Of a DNA stretch of 64,000 nt, positions 33,622 to 43,167 are shown piece by piece. Numbering within the stretch: position 1 is the stretch's first letter; each line of letters opens with the position of its first letter. The notes under the pieces were generated by a model, which saw nothing but the letters and a program-made list of their open reading frames with translations, had not been told where the DNA came from and did no database searches. Source of the stretch: CALCZU01 sp964396165 (GTDB taxonomy: Bacteria; Bdellovibrionota; FAC87; UBA2466). The translations under genes were made by a program, and so were the position numbers. The stretch is from the NCBI GenBank assembly GCA_964396165.1, contig CAYNEF010000010.1, forward strand, positions 1 through 64,000. Reading direction: 5' to 3'.

Positions 33622-33650
33622 ATTATGAGGGATTTGGCTTGTGGTAGCAA
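33622..33650 (-). promoter_or_regulatory. Sigma-70 promoter of the MinD-like operon
   Basis: On the minus strand TTGCTA (33645-33650), a 17-base spacer and CATAAT (33622-33627) form a close match to the consensus. The start point would be near 33614, leaving a short leader without Shine-Dalgarno before ATG 33588. Confidence 0.6.
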
Positions 33651-33742
33651 CAGGGGAAGGGGCCTGGTTGGACAATGCACGCATCCCTTGGTAGTAAGGG
33701 GGAAGACGTATTTGAAAGATGTTTGGAAAGGAATAAAAAGCT

Positions 33743-35887
33743 TTGGATATACAGCTAGTTAGCGTGATTATCTCTGCCTTCGTTTCGGCATCTCTTTTTA
33801 TCGCTTCACTGCTTCGAAACTTTAGAAGTCGCCTCTCTTTAAGCATGGCATTTTTATGCCTTGTTTTGTTTACCCATGACGTAGTTGTTTTGTGGCAGGG
33901 CTTTCGGGACGAGTCAGGATCTGCAGCCCTTTATTCTGTTGTGACTTGGATGATAGGACCAGCGATTTTCTGGCTCTTATCTGAAATCACGCACCAGAAA
34001 AAATGGTTTAGAAAAGTAATTTTTCTCTATTCTGTTTTGACTGCTTTTTTAGTCGGTTTTTTTACCTTAAGTTCCCAAACCAAATGGGGAAACATTCAGG
34101 TCGCACTCAGCCATTTTTCCATATTAATTCCTGCGTTTTTTAGTGTTTTGATTTTTAGCCGAGCCGAAAAAGCAAAAGAGTTGACTCGCGAAAGATTGCG
34201 ACTGAGAAATGCCAAGTGGGGTGCTCTCATTTCCATCGCGTTTTTTCTGACCGATGCTTTAAGAATGAGCGGTGTGATAGACGTCCCGCCACTAGGAACT
34301 TTGGGAAGAACGCTTTATCTGTTTTTTATCTTCCAGACGTTTATTCAACGCGAACTTCTGACTGTCGATGAAATCTTAACAAAGATGGTTCAGTTTAGCG
34401 GTGTAGCACTCATGTTGTCCTCCATCTATCTCTTACTCCTGTCTTGGGTGGGAGATCAGAAGGGCTTATTCTTTTTTAATACGTTTATCGCTTCCTTTGT
34501 GGTGATTGTTCTTTTTGATCCGATTCGCACACAGGCAACGTGGCTGACACGCAAAATTCTTCTTAAGCGCAATTTTTTGCTGGAAAGTGAACTGACAAAG
34601 CTGAGTAACGAATTGTTGGGGGTTGTCGATCCCTTGGAAATTTCTAGACGCCTGGCCGTGACATTGAAAAAAACTTTGGGCGTAAAAGAAGCAAATCTTT
34701 ATTTGTTAGATCGCGATCAGTTAAGTTATGTGGGATTTGGCTCACTGACTGAGTCGCTTGATGAATTGTCTGTCTCAAGCCCGCTGGTTGAGTATACGAG
34801 TTTACGAAGAGGCAGACCCTTTGTTGTCGAAACTATTGAAAACGATCGCGATACTTTTCGCGAAGCACAGTCTAGAAAGTTTTGTGAGAAGTGCGTCGAT
34901 ACGATGCGAAATTTATCGGCTGACTTGCTTATCCCCTTTCAACACGAATCCAAACTGATTGGATTTTGTGCGGTACTTGCTACCGATAAAAACGTGTTCA
35001 GCAATGAACAACTAAGGCTCTTTATTCCCATTGCCCGTCAGGTGGCGGTGCTCTTGAAAAGTTCGCAAAACTTTCTCCACTTAAGAGATCGGGACAAGTT
35101 AGCTGCGATTGGAGAAATGGCTGCAGGGCTTGCGCACGAAATCAAAAATCCACTGGGTGCGATACGGGGCGCGGCAGAGCTTTTAGAAGATCACCAACCA
35201 GAATCTAAAGAACTCCTAAAAATTATCAAAGATGAAACGGATAGACTAGCAGGAGTGCTCTCTGACTTTTTAGATTACGCAAAGCCTCGCAGAAACACTC
35301 CGGAAGTAGTGTGTGATCCAGTAAAAGTGATCGAGCACGTTTCGCAAATGGTGATCCGAGATACCAAAGTACAATTCCATTTGAATATCGAAAAAAATGT
35401 GAGGATCAAAGCCGATCCGGAAATTTTAAAACAAATTCTACTCAATCTGTTTCTAAACGCGATTCAGGCAGTGGCAGAGGCGGAAAATCCTTCTCTCTCG
35501 GTCACAGTGCGTGAAGTGGGCCCGAAACCTTTGTTCTGGTTTTCCAATAAAATTCCGCTTCATAAAGTTATCGAGGGTTGGGAAGTGCTCGAAGAAAAAT
35601 CCCGCCCCCCATTTGCTGAAATCGAAGTGAAAGACAATGGTGTGGGCATTAACCAAGAAGATGCTTCACGTCTTTTTATCCCTTTTTATACGACTAAACC
35701 GCAAGGCACAGGCCTGGGACTTCCCATCTCCCAGCGCCTTGTCGAGTCTTTGGGCGGATCTATTCAGGTTAAACCCAATAAACCAAAGGGTACGATTTTT
35801 ACCGTACATATCCCATTATCTAGTTTTAAGGAGAAAGAAACCATAGAATGGAAAGCACTACTCAAAACAAAAGAGTTACCGGCTTAA
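33743..35887 (+). CDS. Membrane histidine kinase, NtrB-like with 7TM-type N terminus and GAF domain
   Basis: A 714-residue sensor kinase. About seven hydrophobic helices fill residues 1-265, a GAF-like domain spans about 275-440, and the HisKA dimerisation helix carries the phosphorylated His near residue 463 in LAHEIKNPLGAIRGAAELLE. The HATPase domain shows NLFLNAIQAV, DNGVGI and GTGLGLPIS. The overall plan matches PrsK-type NtrB-like kinases that pair with sigma-54 activators. The start is TTG 33743 with GGAAAGGA 11 bases upstream; GTG 33764 is an alternative. It overlaps the response regulator gene by 40 bases, so they form a coupled pair. Confidence 0.92.
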   Translation: MDIQLVSVIISAFVSASLFIASLLRNFRSRLSLSMAFLCLVLFTHDVVVLWQGFRDESGSAALYSVVTWMIGPAIFWLLSEITHQKKWFRKVIFLYSVLTAFLVGFFTLSSQTKWGNIQVALSHFSILIPAFFSVLIFSRAEKAKELTRERLRLRNAKWGALISIAFFLTDALRMSGVIDVPPLGTLGRTLYLFFIFQTFIQRELLTVDEILTKMVQFSGVALMLSSIYLLLLSWVGDQKGLFFFNTFIASFVVIVLFDPIRTQATWLTRKILLKRNFLLESELTKLSNELLGVVDPLEISRRLAVTLKKTLGVKEANLYLLDRDQLSYVGFGSLTESLDELSVSSPLVEYTSLRRGRPFVVETIENDRDTFREAQSRKFCEKCVDTMRNLSADLLIPFQHESKLIGFCAVLATDKNVFSNEQLRLFIPIARQVAVLLKSSQNFLHLRDRDKLAAIGEMAAGLAHEIKNPLGAIRGAAELLEDHQPESKELLKIIKDETDRLAGVLSDFLDYAKPRRNTPEVVCDPVKVIEHVSQMVIRDTKVQFHLNIEKNVRIKADPEILKQILLNLFLNAIQAVAEAENPSLSVTVREVGPKPLFWFSNKIPLHKVIEGWEVLEEKSRPPFAEIEVKDNGVGINQEDASRLFIPFYTTKPQGTGLGLPISQRLVESLGGSIQVKPNKPKGTIFTVHIPLSSFKEKETIEWKALLKTKELPA

Positions 35888-37248
35888 GCCTTAAAGTACT
35901 CGTTTTGGATGATGAAGAGAATTTAAGAAAAATTCTCTCCAGCATGCTTACTATTTCCGGCCATATGGCATTTCCATGTTCAAAAATTGCAGAGGCAAAA
36001 AGTATTATTTTATCGGAAGAGTTAGATGTCATTCTTTCAGATTTACGTTTGGAAAATGAAGATGGACTGCAACTTTTAAAATGGGTGAAAGAAAAACATA
36101 TTTCTGTTCCCGTTATTCTTTTAACAGCGCATGCATCCGTCGACTCGGCAGTAGACGCGATGAAGCAGGGAGCATTTGATTATTTAAGTAAACCCTTTGA
36201 AAGAAGCGAACTTTTAAAAGTAGTCGAAAAAGCCGGGCTAACCCACCGCTACCAAAAGCATTCTGTACTGGGAGCTGTTGCAAGCGGATCTCTTGCCCCC
36301 CGGGTAGGCGAATCGGTAGTGATGAAAAAAGTTTATTCTATCGTCGAAAAAGTGGCTCCTTCTGATACAAACGTGCTCATTACAGGCGAAAGCGGTACGG
36401 GCAAGGAACTGATTGCCCAGGCGTTGCATGATTTAAGTCCTCGAAAGAAAGATGCCTTAATCAAAATTAACTGCGCTGCTATTCCAGAAAATTTAATGGA
36501 ATCAGAATTATTTGGTTATGAAAAAGGCGCTTTTACCGGTGCAGTCGGATCAAAGCCTGGAAGATTTGAACTCGCAGATGGGGGAACTCTCTTTTTAGAT
36601 GAAATTGCAGAGATGTCTACCGAGATGCAAGTTAAGTTGTTGCGCGTCTTGCAGGAAAAGACGTTTGAAAGAGTAGGGGGTATCAGAACCATCAAGGTAA
36701 ATGTGCGGTTAATTGCCGCTACAAATAAAAATCTCGATGAAGCTGTTGCAAACGGAACTTTCAGAAAAGATTTATTTTACCGCTTAAACGTCGTCCCCAT
36801 TGTCTTGCCTGCCTTAAGAGAACGGCCGGAGGATATTCCACAGCTCGTCGCTACCTTCGTTCATAAATTTTCTGAAGACATGCAAAAACAAGCGCCTCTT
36901 GTATCGCCCGAAGCGCTCGAGTTACTGGTGCAGTTCCACTGGCCCGGTAATATCAGACAACTTGAAAACGCCATTGAGCGCTTAATGGTTTTAAATGAAT
37001 CCGGTGTCATCACACCCGATCAATTGCCTGAAGAGATTTTAGAGTTTGAAGAAGAAAGATTCTTAAGCTCGCAGCTTGCTACTGGTTCTCTTAAAGAAAT
37101 TGTAAAAGATGCGACTAAGCGAATTGAAAAGAAGGCCATCGAAGATGCCCTTGTTGAAACAGAAAACAATGTGACTCAGGCTGCTCGCAAATTAAATATC
37201 AGTCGCAAAGGCTTGCAATTAAAAATGAAAGAATTAGGCCTAAGATAA
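35848..37248 (+). CDS. NtrC-family sigma-54-dependent response regulator
   Basis: A 466-residue activator with an N-terminal receiver domain (phospho-acceptor Asp65 in VILSDLRLENEDG). Its AAA+ domain has Walker A GESGTGKE, the sigma-54 contact motif GAFTGA, Walker B GGTLFLDEI and the arginine-finger FRKDLFYRLNV. A Fis-type helix-turn-helix (NNVTQAARKLNISRKGLQLKMKEL) ends the protein. It should drive sigma-54 promoters in response to the upstream kinase. No -24/-12 promoter was convincingly seen in the window, so targets are probably elsewhere. AAGGAG lies 13 bases before ATG 35848. It ends flush with the convergent next gene. Confidence 0.95.
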   Translation: MESTTQNKRVTGLSLKVLVLDDEENLRKILSSMLTISGHMAFPCSKIAEAKSIILSEELDVILSDLRLENEDGLQLLKWVKEKHISVPVILLTAHASVDSAVDAMKQGAFDYLSKPFERSELLKVVEKAGLTHRYQKHSVLGAVASGSLAPRVGESVVMKKVYSIVEKVAPSDTNVLITGESGTGKELIAQALHDLSPRKKDALIKINCAAIPENLMESELFGYEKGAFTGAVGSKPGRFELADGGTLFLDEIAEMSTEMQVKLLRVLQEKTFERVGGIRTIKVNVRLIAATNKNLDEAVANGTFRKDLFYRLNVVPIVLPALRERPEDIPQLVATFVHKFSEDMQKQAPLVSPEALELLVQFHWPGNIRQLENAIERLMVLNESGVITPDQLPEEILEFEEERFLSSQLATGSLKEIVKDATKRIEKKAIEDALVETENNVTQAARKLNISRKGLQLKMKELGLR

Positions 37249-37923
37249 CTATTTTAAACGGGTGATAGTGACCGAACCTGTGGTGTCGGGTACGGGCGTA
37301 ATTTCAAATAATCTTTGTTTATCATGCGTACTAAATGCCCCTTGGTAATAGGGAAGTACGGCATACTTGATTTTCCCTTCAGTTTTAAGAGCGTCGAGAA
37401 TGGCAAAAACCTGAGATTGTTCTACGGGGTTGATACGGATTTCGCCGTTTACTTTTACTACGCGCAACATTTCGTTGAGTGCTTTTTTCCCGCCTTCAGG
37501 ATCATTAAATACTTTGGGAGAAAAAAAATGATCCATGAGCCAGATAGAAACAACTTTATCGAATTCACCTTCTTTAAAAGGCAATGCTTGTGCAAGTCCG
37601 ATGTGGCTGCGTTCAGGGGCATGCGGGTTTTTGATCACGGCATCCAACGCTTGCCCGTCGATACCACGTTTGGAAATTTCTGCGATGAAATCCGATTTGC
37701 CTTCACCTACGCTAAGCCATCTTTGTCCTTTTGCGTTTAGTACATCTTTTTCGTTCATCCCCAGACGTCGCAAGCAATCGTAAAAACCGTGGCCTGTGAA
37801 TTCCACTTTTCCCTTGATGTAATCAGGAGTGTATCTCTTGTCGGTCTTTGCTTGATCCGCAGCAAAGAAAGGGGGAGAAATGAGAATAGATAACGCACTC
37901 AAAAAGAAAAATTTATTTTTCAT
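37249..37923 (-). CDS. Exported methyltransferase-fold protein
   Basis: A 224-residue protein with a strong Sec signal peptide (KNKFFFLSALSILISPPFFA, cleavage around residue 21-22). The mature part reads as a class I SAM-methyltransferase fold: GQRWLSVGEGKSDFIAEI for motif I, LAQALPFKEGEFDKVVSIWL, then LNEMLRVVKVNGEIRINPV. SAM is not expected in the periplasm. The glycine loop is atypical (VGEGKSDF), so it may be a non-catalytic relative or use another ligand. It is divergent from the small PBP gene and directly abuts the NtrC-like gene. Confidence 0.8.
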   Translation of the reverse strand: MKNKFFFLSALSILISPPFFAADQAKTDKRYTPDYIKGKVEFTGHGFYDCLRRLGMNEKDVLNAKGQRWLSVGEGKSDFIAEISKRGIDGQALDAVIKNPHAPERSHIGLAQALPFKEGEFDKVVSIWLMDHFFSPKVFNDPEGGKKALNEMLRVVKVNGEIRINPVEQSQVFAILDALKTEGKIKYAVLPYYQGAFSTHDKQRLFEITPVPDTTGSVTITRLK

Positions 37924-38015
37924 GTAGGTAATAATTTAGACCCAAATACAGGCAAATTCATCAAGAATATAGAGGAGAAATTCAAGAAAACTGGTGTCAG
38001 TTTGGGTTTCTTTGA

Positions 38016-38043
38016 TTGACGTAGGATGTGCAATTGAGATAAA
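38016..38043 (+). promoter_or_regulatory. Putative sigma-70 promoter of the small PBP gene
   Basis: TTGACG (38016-38021), 16-base spacer, GATAAA (38038-38043). The -35 is strong and the -10 moderate. The GTG start at 38083 lies about 33 bases downstream of the expected start point. Confidence 0.4.
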
Positions 38044-38082
38044 ACTATTATATTCCAAAGAATGTAAAACAATAACGTACGC

Positions 38083-39315
38083 GTGAAGAAAACGACCTTC
38101 ATTTTGCTTGGTGTTGTACTTATCGCCGTCGGCGTTTATGGCTTTAGTGGCAAAAAAGTAGAATCCAAATCCTCCTCTCTCAATAAGTACGGTATTTCCA
38201 AATATAATATTGCACAAAGCTTGGAAAAATTTGTCCAGACAAATACATTTCCGGCTGACTTAGAAGTGACTAAAGACGGTGTGAGTCGAGTTCTTCAGCC
38301 CGTCTACACGCTCAATGATGAGCTCCAAACGAAAATGCAGAAAATGTTGCAGCAGTACAAGCCAGATTTTGGCGCTTTCATTGCGATAGACGCGAAAACT
38401 GGGCGCATTTTGACCGCAACCAGTTTTTCGAGAGAACAAACGGAATTTGGGAATATTTTGATGCGGGCTACCTTTCCTGCCGCCAGTGTTTTTAAAGTCG
38501 TGACGGCGGCGGCTGCAATCGATCAAAAAGTAGCCGAGCCCTCGACCATTGTTCCGTTTAACGGCGCTAACCACACTTTGTACCGGCGTAACGTTTTAAA
38601 AAACGATTTAAACAAGTGGACGCGACACATTTCATTGCGTGAAGCTTTTGCCAAATCCATCAATACAGTTTTTGGAAAAGTGGGAATCTTCTTTTTGAAA
38701 CCAGATATTCTCGAAGAATATGCAGTGCGCTTTCAATTCAATAGGGAAGTTCCTGTTGATTTGCCCGTGCAACCAGGTTCATTTGTTTTGGAAAGAGACG
38801 ATAATTGGAAAATTGCAGAAGCCGCCTCTGGATACAACAGGGTGGCGCTCATGAGCCCCGTACAAGGCGCGCTTATCGCTGCCAGCATCGCAAATGACGG
38901 GATTATGATGGAGCCCTATATCGTCGACTCTTTAAACGAAAAAGAGAAGGGACAGATTTATAAGGTGGATCCAAGCGTGCTTTCGATGGTGGTTTCACCG
39001 ATAGCTGCGGAAAAATTGCGTTCGATGATGAATGACACGGTAAAAATGGGCACCTCTGCCAAAACATTCCGCGGATTTAATAAAAGACACAAAATTGTGG
39101 ATGTCGAAGTGGGGGGGAAGACCGGCCATTTGACAGGAAATTATCCTAAAGGCGGGTATGACTGGTTTGTGGGCTACGGGCGGACAGAGGAAGACAGCAT
39201 TGCGGTCGCGGCTCTTACCATTAACGAAGAAAATTGGCGCGTAAAGTCAGGCTATTTAGCTCGCGTGTTTTTTGAAAATTACTTTCAAAAGCCCCATCTC
39301 CAGGCTCAGAAATAG
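38083..39315 (+). CDS. Minimal penicillin-binding protein (transpeptidase domain only)
   Basis: A 410-residue membrane-anchored transpeptidase. An N-terminal helix (TFILLGVVLIAVGVYGF) is followed after a short linker by a PF00905-type domain. The triad motifs are S135-V-F-K138, S192-I-N194 and K346-T-G348. It lacks the dimerisation domain of class B PBPs and any glycosyltransferase domain. This arrangement resembles FtsI/PbpA-like mini transpeptidases or PBP-like proteins specialised in particular wall modification. The start is GTG 38083 with no Shine-Dalgarno. It is a monocistronic gene between the exported methyltransferase-like gene and clpS. Confidence 0.88.
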   Translation: MKKTTFILLGVVLIAVGVYGFSGKKVESKSSSLNKYGISKYNIAQSLEKFVQTNTFPADLEVTKDGVSRVLQPVYTLNDELQTKMQKMLQQYKPDFGAFIAIDAKTGRILTATSFSREQTEFGNILMRATFPAASVFKVVTAAAAIDQKVAEPSTIVPFNGANHTLYRRNVLKNDLNKWTRHISLREAFAKSINTVFGKVGIFFLKPDILEEYAVRFQFNREVPVDLPVQPGSFVLERDDNWKIAEAASGYNRVALMSPVQGALIAASIANDGIMMEPYIVDSLNEKEKGQIYKVDPSVLSMVVSPIAAEKLRSMMNDTVKMGTSAKTFRGFNKRHKIVDVEVGGKTGHLTGNYPKGGYDWFVGYGRTEEDSIAVAALTINEENWRVKSGYLARVFFENYFQKPHLQAQK

Positions 39316-39405
39316 GGGAACACAAGTTATTGAATCGACTGGGTAAATATTCTACAGACTTGACTCATACAGTAATAAGGCCAAACTATAAGAAGGAGGG
39401 TATTC

Positions 39406-39729
39406 ATGTCTGAAAAACATGATTTAGAAGAACAAGGCAATGCGAAAACCCTCGTACGACCAGACGAGTCAACTAAGACGCCTTCCTTCTATAAAGTGGT
39501 TATTTTAAACGACGACTTTACCCCGCAAGATTACGTCATCTTTGTTTTGCAAAAGTTTTTTAAAAAGTCAGAGCAAGAGGCAACGCAATTGATGTTGCAG
39601 GTGCATTTAAAAGGCATGGGAGTAGCTGGTGTGTACACGTATGAAATCGCTGAGACAAAAGCATTTCAGGTCAACGAAAATTCACGCCAGCAGAAATATC
39701 CCTTAAAATGCATCGTCGAAAAAGCTTGA
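39406..39729 (+). CDS. clpS: ATP-dependent Clp protease adaptor ClpS
   Basis: ClpS binds N-degron substrates and delivers them to ClpA. The 107-residue protein has a disordered N-terminal tail, then the core FYKVVILNDDFTPQDYVIFVL, followed by VHLKGMGVAGVYTYEIAETK. The NDD region and the His of the VHLKG helix form the N-end residue pocket. A strong AAGGAGG Shine-Dalgarno precedes ATG 39406. It is 21 bases upstream of clpA, the standard pairing. Confidence 0.96.
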   Translation: MSEKHDLEEQGNAKTLVRPDESTKTPSFYKVVILNDDFTPQDYVIFVLQKFFKKSEQEATQLMLQVHLKGMGVAGVYTYEIAETKAFQVNENSRQQKYPLKCIVEKA

Positions 39730-39750
39730 GATTTAAGAGAGGAGTTCCAG

Positions 39751-42057
39751 ATGAGATTAACCCCTGAAGTAGAAGTGCTGATGAATTCCGCCATGAAATA
39801 CGCCATGGATCACAAACACGAGTATGTGAGTCTCGAACACGTTTTATTTGCGATGACTGAAGATCCAGAAGGCGCAGACATCATTGAAGGCTGTGGGGGG
39901 AATTTAGCTCAGTTGAAACTACGCCTGGAGCAATTTTTAAAAGAACACTGTCCTCAGGTAGATGACGAAGTTATAAAATCCGAGGGCGAAAAGTGGAAGC
40001 CTTCACTGACTCTAGCGTTTCACAGAGTGATCCAGCGCGCAATTTTACAAGTAGAAAGTGCCGGACGCGAACTTGTTACCAGTGGAAATCTTCTCATCTC
40101 GCTCATGAAAGAAGATGAGTCCCACGCGGTTTCTTTTTTGCACCACCAGGGGATCGAATCGTACGATATCATGAATTATTTTTCTCATGGGCTTCCCAAA
40201 ACAGGTGCGGACGCAGAGGACGCAGAAGATTCTGATGAAGAAGAGCTTGCGTCTAATGATGGAAAAAATCCACAGCAGGAAAAAGTAAAAGGAAATCCGT
40301 TAAAGAGTTTTACGACTAACTTAAATGAGCGCGCTAAAAAAGGAAAAATCGATCCTCTTATCGGCCGCGAAGATATTATTGAAAGAGTCTTGCAAGTTTT
40401 ATCCCGACGTACGAAAAACAATGTGATTTTAGTCGGCGAACCCGGTGTTGGAAAAACAGCGATTGCAGACGGGCTGGCAAAAAAGATTGTCGAAGAACAG
40501 GTTCCTCCAGCATTAAAAGATGCCGTGATTTATTCACTCGACATGGGAGCATTAGTTTCAGGCACAAAGTACCGTGGTGACTTTGAAGCGCGGTTAAAAG
40601 GGGTAATGAAAGCTCTTCAAAAACAACCGCACGCGATTTTATTTATTGATGAATTGCACACGATTATCGGCGCGGGGGCTACGGGCGGTGGATCGATGGA
40701 CGCGTCTAACTTACTAAAACCGGCGCTCGCAAACAGAAGCCTCACGTGCATCGGATCTACAACCTACAAAGAATACCGCACGTACATTGAAAAAGATCAG
40801 GCCTTTGCCAGACGCTTTCAAAAAGTAGATTTAAAGCCACCGTCGACAGAAGAGACATTTAAAATTTTACAGGGTTTAAAAAGCCGTTACGAAGAGTTTC
40901 ACAATGTGGAATATTCTGATGCAGCACTTACTGCTGCAGTCGATCTTTCTAACCGTTACGTACATTCACGCCCCTTGCCTGACAAAGCCATTGATGTGAT
41001 GGACGAAGCGGGTGCCAGATTGCGCCTGCATGCAAAAGATAGTGCGGTGTTAAAAGTCGGTGTGACTGACATGGAAAAAGTGGTGTCTTCCATTGCGCAG
41101 GTACCTGCAAAGACTGTTTCTTCCGATGACAAATCGAAACTAAAAGATCTCGATAAAGAATTAAAGAAAGTTATTTTTGGCCAGGATCAAGCTATCGACG
41201 CACTTGTGCATTCGATTAAAATGTCACGAGCAGGTTTGTCCAATCCGAGAAAACCCACCGGCTGTTACATGTTCACAGGTCCTACGGGTGTGGGAAAAAC
41301 GGAAGTCTGCCGCCAACTCTCTAAAATATTGGGCACGGAACTTTTGCGGTTTGACATGAGTGAGTACATGGAAAAACACGCCGTCTCTCGCCTTGTCGGA
41401 GCGCCCCCAGGCTATGTCGGGTATGATGAAGGCGGATTGCTTACCGAGGCGATCGCAAAAAGCCCGTATTCTGTCGTTCTGTTTGATGAAATGGAAAAAG
41501 CGCATCCAGATATCGCGAATATTTTATTGCAAGTCATGGATAACGGAAAACTCACTGACTCCAACGGCAAAGTGGTTGATTTTAGAAGCGCCATTCTGAT
41601 TATGACGTCCAATGCAGGCGCGCGCGAAATGTCCAAGCGAGGCATGGGAATTGTCCTCGATGCGCAGAAGCGAAAAGCGAATGAGGCTTTAAAACAATCT
41701 TTTAGTCCAGAGTTCATCAATCGTCTGGACGCGGTTATCAATTTTACGGAGCTTCCAAAAGACGTCTTATTAAAAGTCATTGAAAAATGCGTCTTGGAAT
41801 TAAATGAACAGTTAACGGAAAAAGCAATTGAAGTGACTGTGACTGAAGCTGCCAAACTCTGGCTCTTTGATAAAGCTTACGATCCAGCTTTCGGCGCACG
41901 TCCCTTTGCGCGAGCAATTGATGAGCATGTAAAAAAGAAACTGGTAGATGAGATCTTGTTTGGAAATCTCATGACAGGTGGAAAAGTCATTATCGATGTC
42001 GCAAATAATGAACTCAGCTTTCATTTGGGAACTGAAAAAGCTCTGCCAAAAGGGTAA
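39751..42057 (+). CDS. clpA: ATP-dependent Clp protease ATP-binding subunit ClpA
   Basis: ClpA is the AAA+ unfoldase that feeds ClpP. It has 768 residues with an N domain (residues 1-145) and an acidic linker (EDAEDSDEEELASND). NBD1 has Walker A GEPGVGKTA and Walker B ILFIDELHTIIGAG. NBD2 has Walker A GPTGVGKTE, LLFDEMEKAH-like VVLFDEMEKAHPD and the D2-small domain. No middle coiled coil is present, which distinguishes it from ClpB. An AGAGGAG site precedes the start. ClpP itself is not in the window. Confidence 0.97.
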   Translation: MRLTPEVEVLMNSAMKYAMDHKHEYVSLEHVLFAMTEDPEGADIIEGCGGNLAQLKLRLEQFLKEHCPQVDDEVIKSEGEKWKPSLTLAFHRVIQRAILQVESAGRELVTSGNLLISLMKEDESHAVSFLHHQGIESYDIMNYFSHGLPKTGADAEDAEDSDEEELASNDGKNPQQEKVKGNPLKSFTTNLNERAKKGKIDPLIGREDIIERVLQVLSRRTKNNVILVGEPGVGKTAIADGLAKKIVEEQVPPALKDAVIYSLDMGALVSGTKYRGDFEARLKGVMKALQKQPHAILFIDELHTIIGAGATGGGSMDASNLLKPALANRSLTCIGSTTYKEYRTYIEKDQAFARRFQKVDLKPPSTEETFKILQGLKSRYEEFHNVEYSDAALTAAVDLSNRYVHSRPLPDKAIDVMDEAGARLRLHAKDSAVLKVGVTDMEKVVSSIAQVPAKTVSSDDKSKLKDLDKELKKVIFGQDQAIDALVHSIKMSRAGLSNPRKPTGCYMFTGPTGVGKTEVCRQLSKILGTELLRFDMSEYMEKHAVSRLVGAPPGYVGYDEGGLLTEAIAKSPYSVVLFDEMEKAHPDIANILLQVMDNGKLTDSNGKVVDFRSAILIMTSNAGAREMSKRGMGIVLDAQKRKANEALKQSFSPEFINRLDAVINFTELPKDVLLKVIEKCVLELNEQLTEKAIEVTVTEAAKLWLFDKAYDPAFGARPFARAIDEHVKKKLVDEILFGNLMTGGKVIIDVANNELSFHLGTEKALPKG

Positions 42058-42075
42058 GGCAGTTTTAAAAATTAA

Positions 42076-42109
42076 AAAAAGCCTGCCAAAATAAATTAGC
42101 AGGCTTTTT
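42076..42109. terminator. Bidirectional intrinsic terminator after clpA
   Basis: The perfect 11-bp stem AAAAAGCCTGC/GCAGGCTTTTT (42076-42086 and 42099-42109) has A-runs and T-runs on both sides and a 12-base loop. It serves clpA on the plus strand and the convergent gene on the minus strand. Confidence 0.85.
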
Positions 42110-42116
42110 AAATTTG

Positions 42117-43097
42117 TTATCTAGGCAATTCGCTATTAATCACTTCTTTGAAGTGAAACAGTGCTGTTCTAAAGTCACGGAACGTTTTTTCCTTCATTTC
42201 TAAATCTCCAGTTTGAAGATCAAAAAGAGATTTTTCCAAATCTGCTTTTAACTTATCGAGCTTTTCAAGCTTAAGAGGGAAGAAACCAGAAGCTTTAGCC
42301 GACACTTTGCTTGTTTTAATTTGGATCTGGGTACTTTCAGGAATTACTTGGAGGTATTTAGAGGGTTCTACCATTCCTTCCAACTGAGCATTTTCGATTA
42401 GAATCGTGTCAACTTTAGTTGTGGAAGGTTGAACTGTAATTTTTGTCGTTTTGTTACTCGCAATGATTTTTTCGAGCGTTTCTACACGTCTTTCCAAGTA
42501 GGTAGCTTGTTCTGGATAGGATGGTGTGCAACTGCCTGATTTTAAGCATAATAAAAGTTGCTTACGATCGTTTAATTCATTGGACATAATTGCAATTGCA
42601 AGTTCCTGGGAATCAAGAAGAATAGGATATAGTTCTTCCAAGGAAGCAACTTGAGCTGTCCTTCTTAAGTTTTCCTTAATCTTCGCTTCAAACTTTTCTG
42701 GAAGGGAGTGTACTTTCTTAAGAGCTGTAATTGCCCCTTGTCTAAACAACGCTAACACATCTGTCTCCACTTCACCTTCTGATGTAGCTACTATTCCCAA
42801 ATGCACAGGATTTCTATCCGTTCGCATAATACAAGAAGAACGAATGTCGGATTTTGTTCCAGTAAGCCATGGTGTGTTTTTAAGATGGCCTGAGAGATAG
42901 TATTTAATCTTCTCCGTTTTTAAGTCACTGAACTGTTCGTCAAACTGCGGTTTTGCATATTCGACCTGATCATCGCCAAATACTACGGCATCAGCAATCA
43001 CTTGCAGAGCAGTGTTTACTCTGTCGTATTGTACTTCTTCTGCTCTTGCGGCTACTACCGAGAGCATTGCGATTAGAGACATTAATAATTTTTTCAT
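42117..43097 (-). CDS. Exported hypothetical protein, divergent from the TIGR02147 gene
   Basis: A 326-residue protein with a clear signal peptide (KKLLMSLIAMLSVVAARA, cleavage after Ala18-Arg-Ala). The mature part holds a mostly helical N-terminal half with two or three cysteines (SSCIMRTDRN, LCLKSGSCTP). A short coiled coil follows (YLERRVETLEKIIA), and a beta-rich middle segment (KITVQPSTTKVDTILIENA) leads to a C-terminal helical hairpin. I do not recognise a family. The start has AGAGGAAG upstream and a TTGTAT-N17-TATATC promoter. It is convergent with clpA and divergent from the TIGR02147 regulator, suggesting the regulator may control it. Confidence 0.75.
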   Translation of the reverse strand: MKKLLMSLIAMLSVVAARAEEVQYDRVNTALQVIADAVVFGDDQVEYAKPQFDEQFSDLKTEKIKYYLSGHLKNTPWLTGTKSDIRSSCIMRTDRNPVHLGIVATSEGEVETDVLALFRQGAITALKKVHSLPEKFEAKIKENLRRTAQVASLEELYPILLDSQELAIAIMSNELNDRKQLLLCLKSGSCTPSYPEQATYLERRVETLEKIIASNKTTKITVQPSTTKVDTILIENAQLEGMVEPSKYLQVIPESTQIQIKTSKVSAKASGFFPLKLEKLDKLKADLEKSLFDLQTGDLEMKEKTFRDFRTALFHFKEVINSELPR

Positions 43098-43167
43098 TTC
43101 TTCCTCTTTGAGTTAAGAGCAACTTCATTGTCGCCAGTAACTTTAGAATAGTTTCTTCTTGCAAAGA

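Noticed and set aside
33589..33846. N-terminal extension of the MinD-like protein
   Set aside because: It runs into the divergent histidine kinase gene, has Pro/Thr-rich non-conserved sequence, and covers a sigma-70 promoter that explains the start at 33588.
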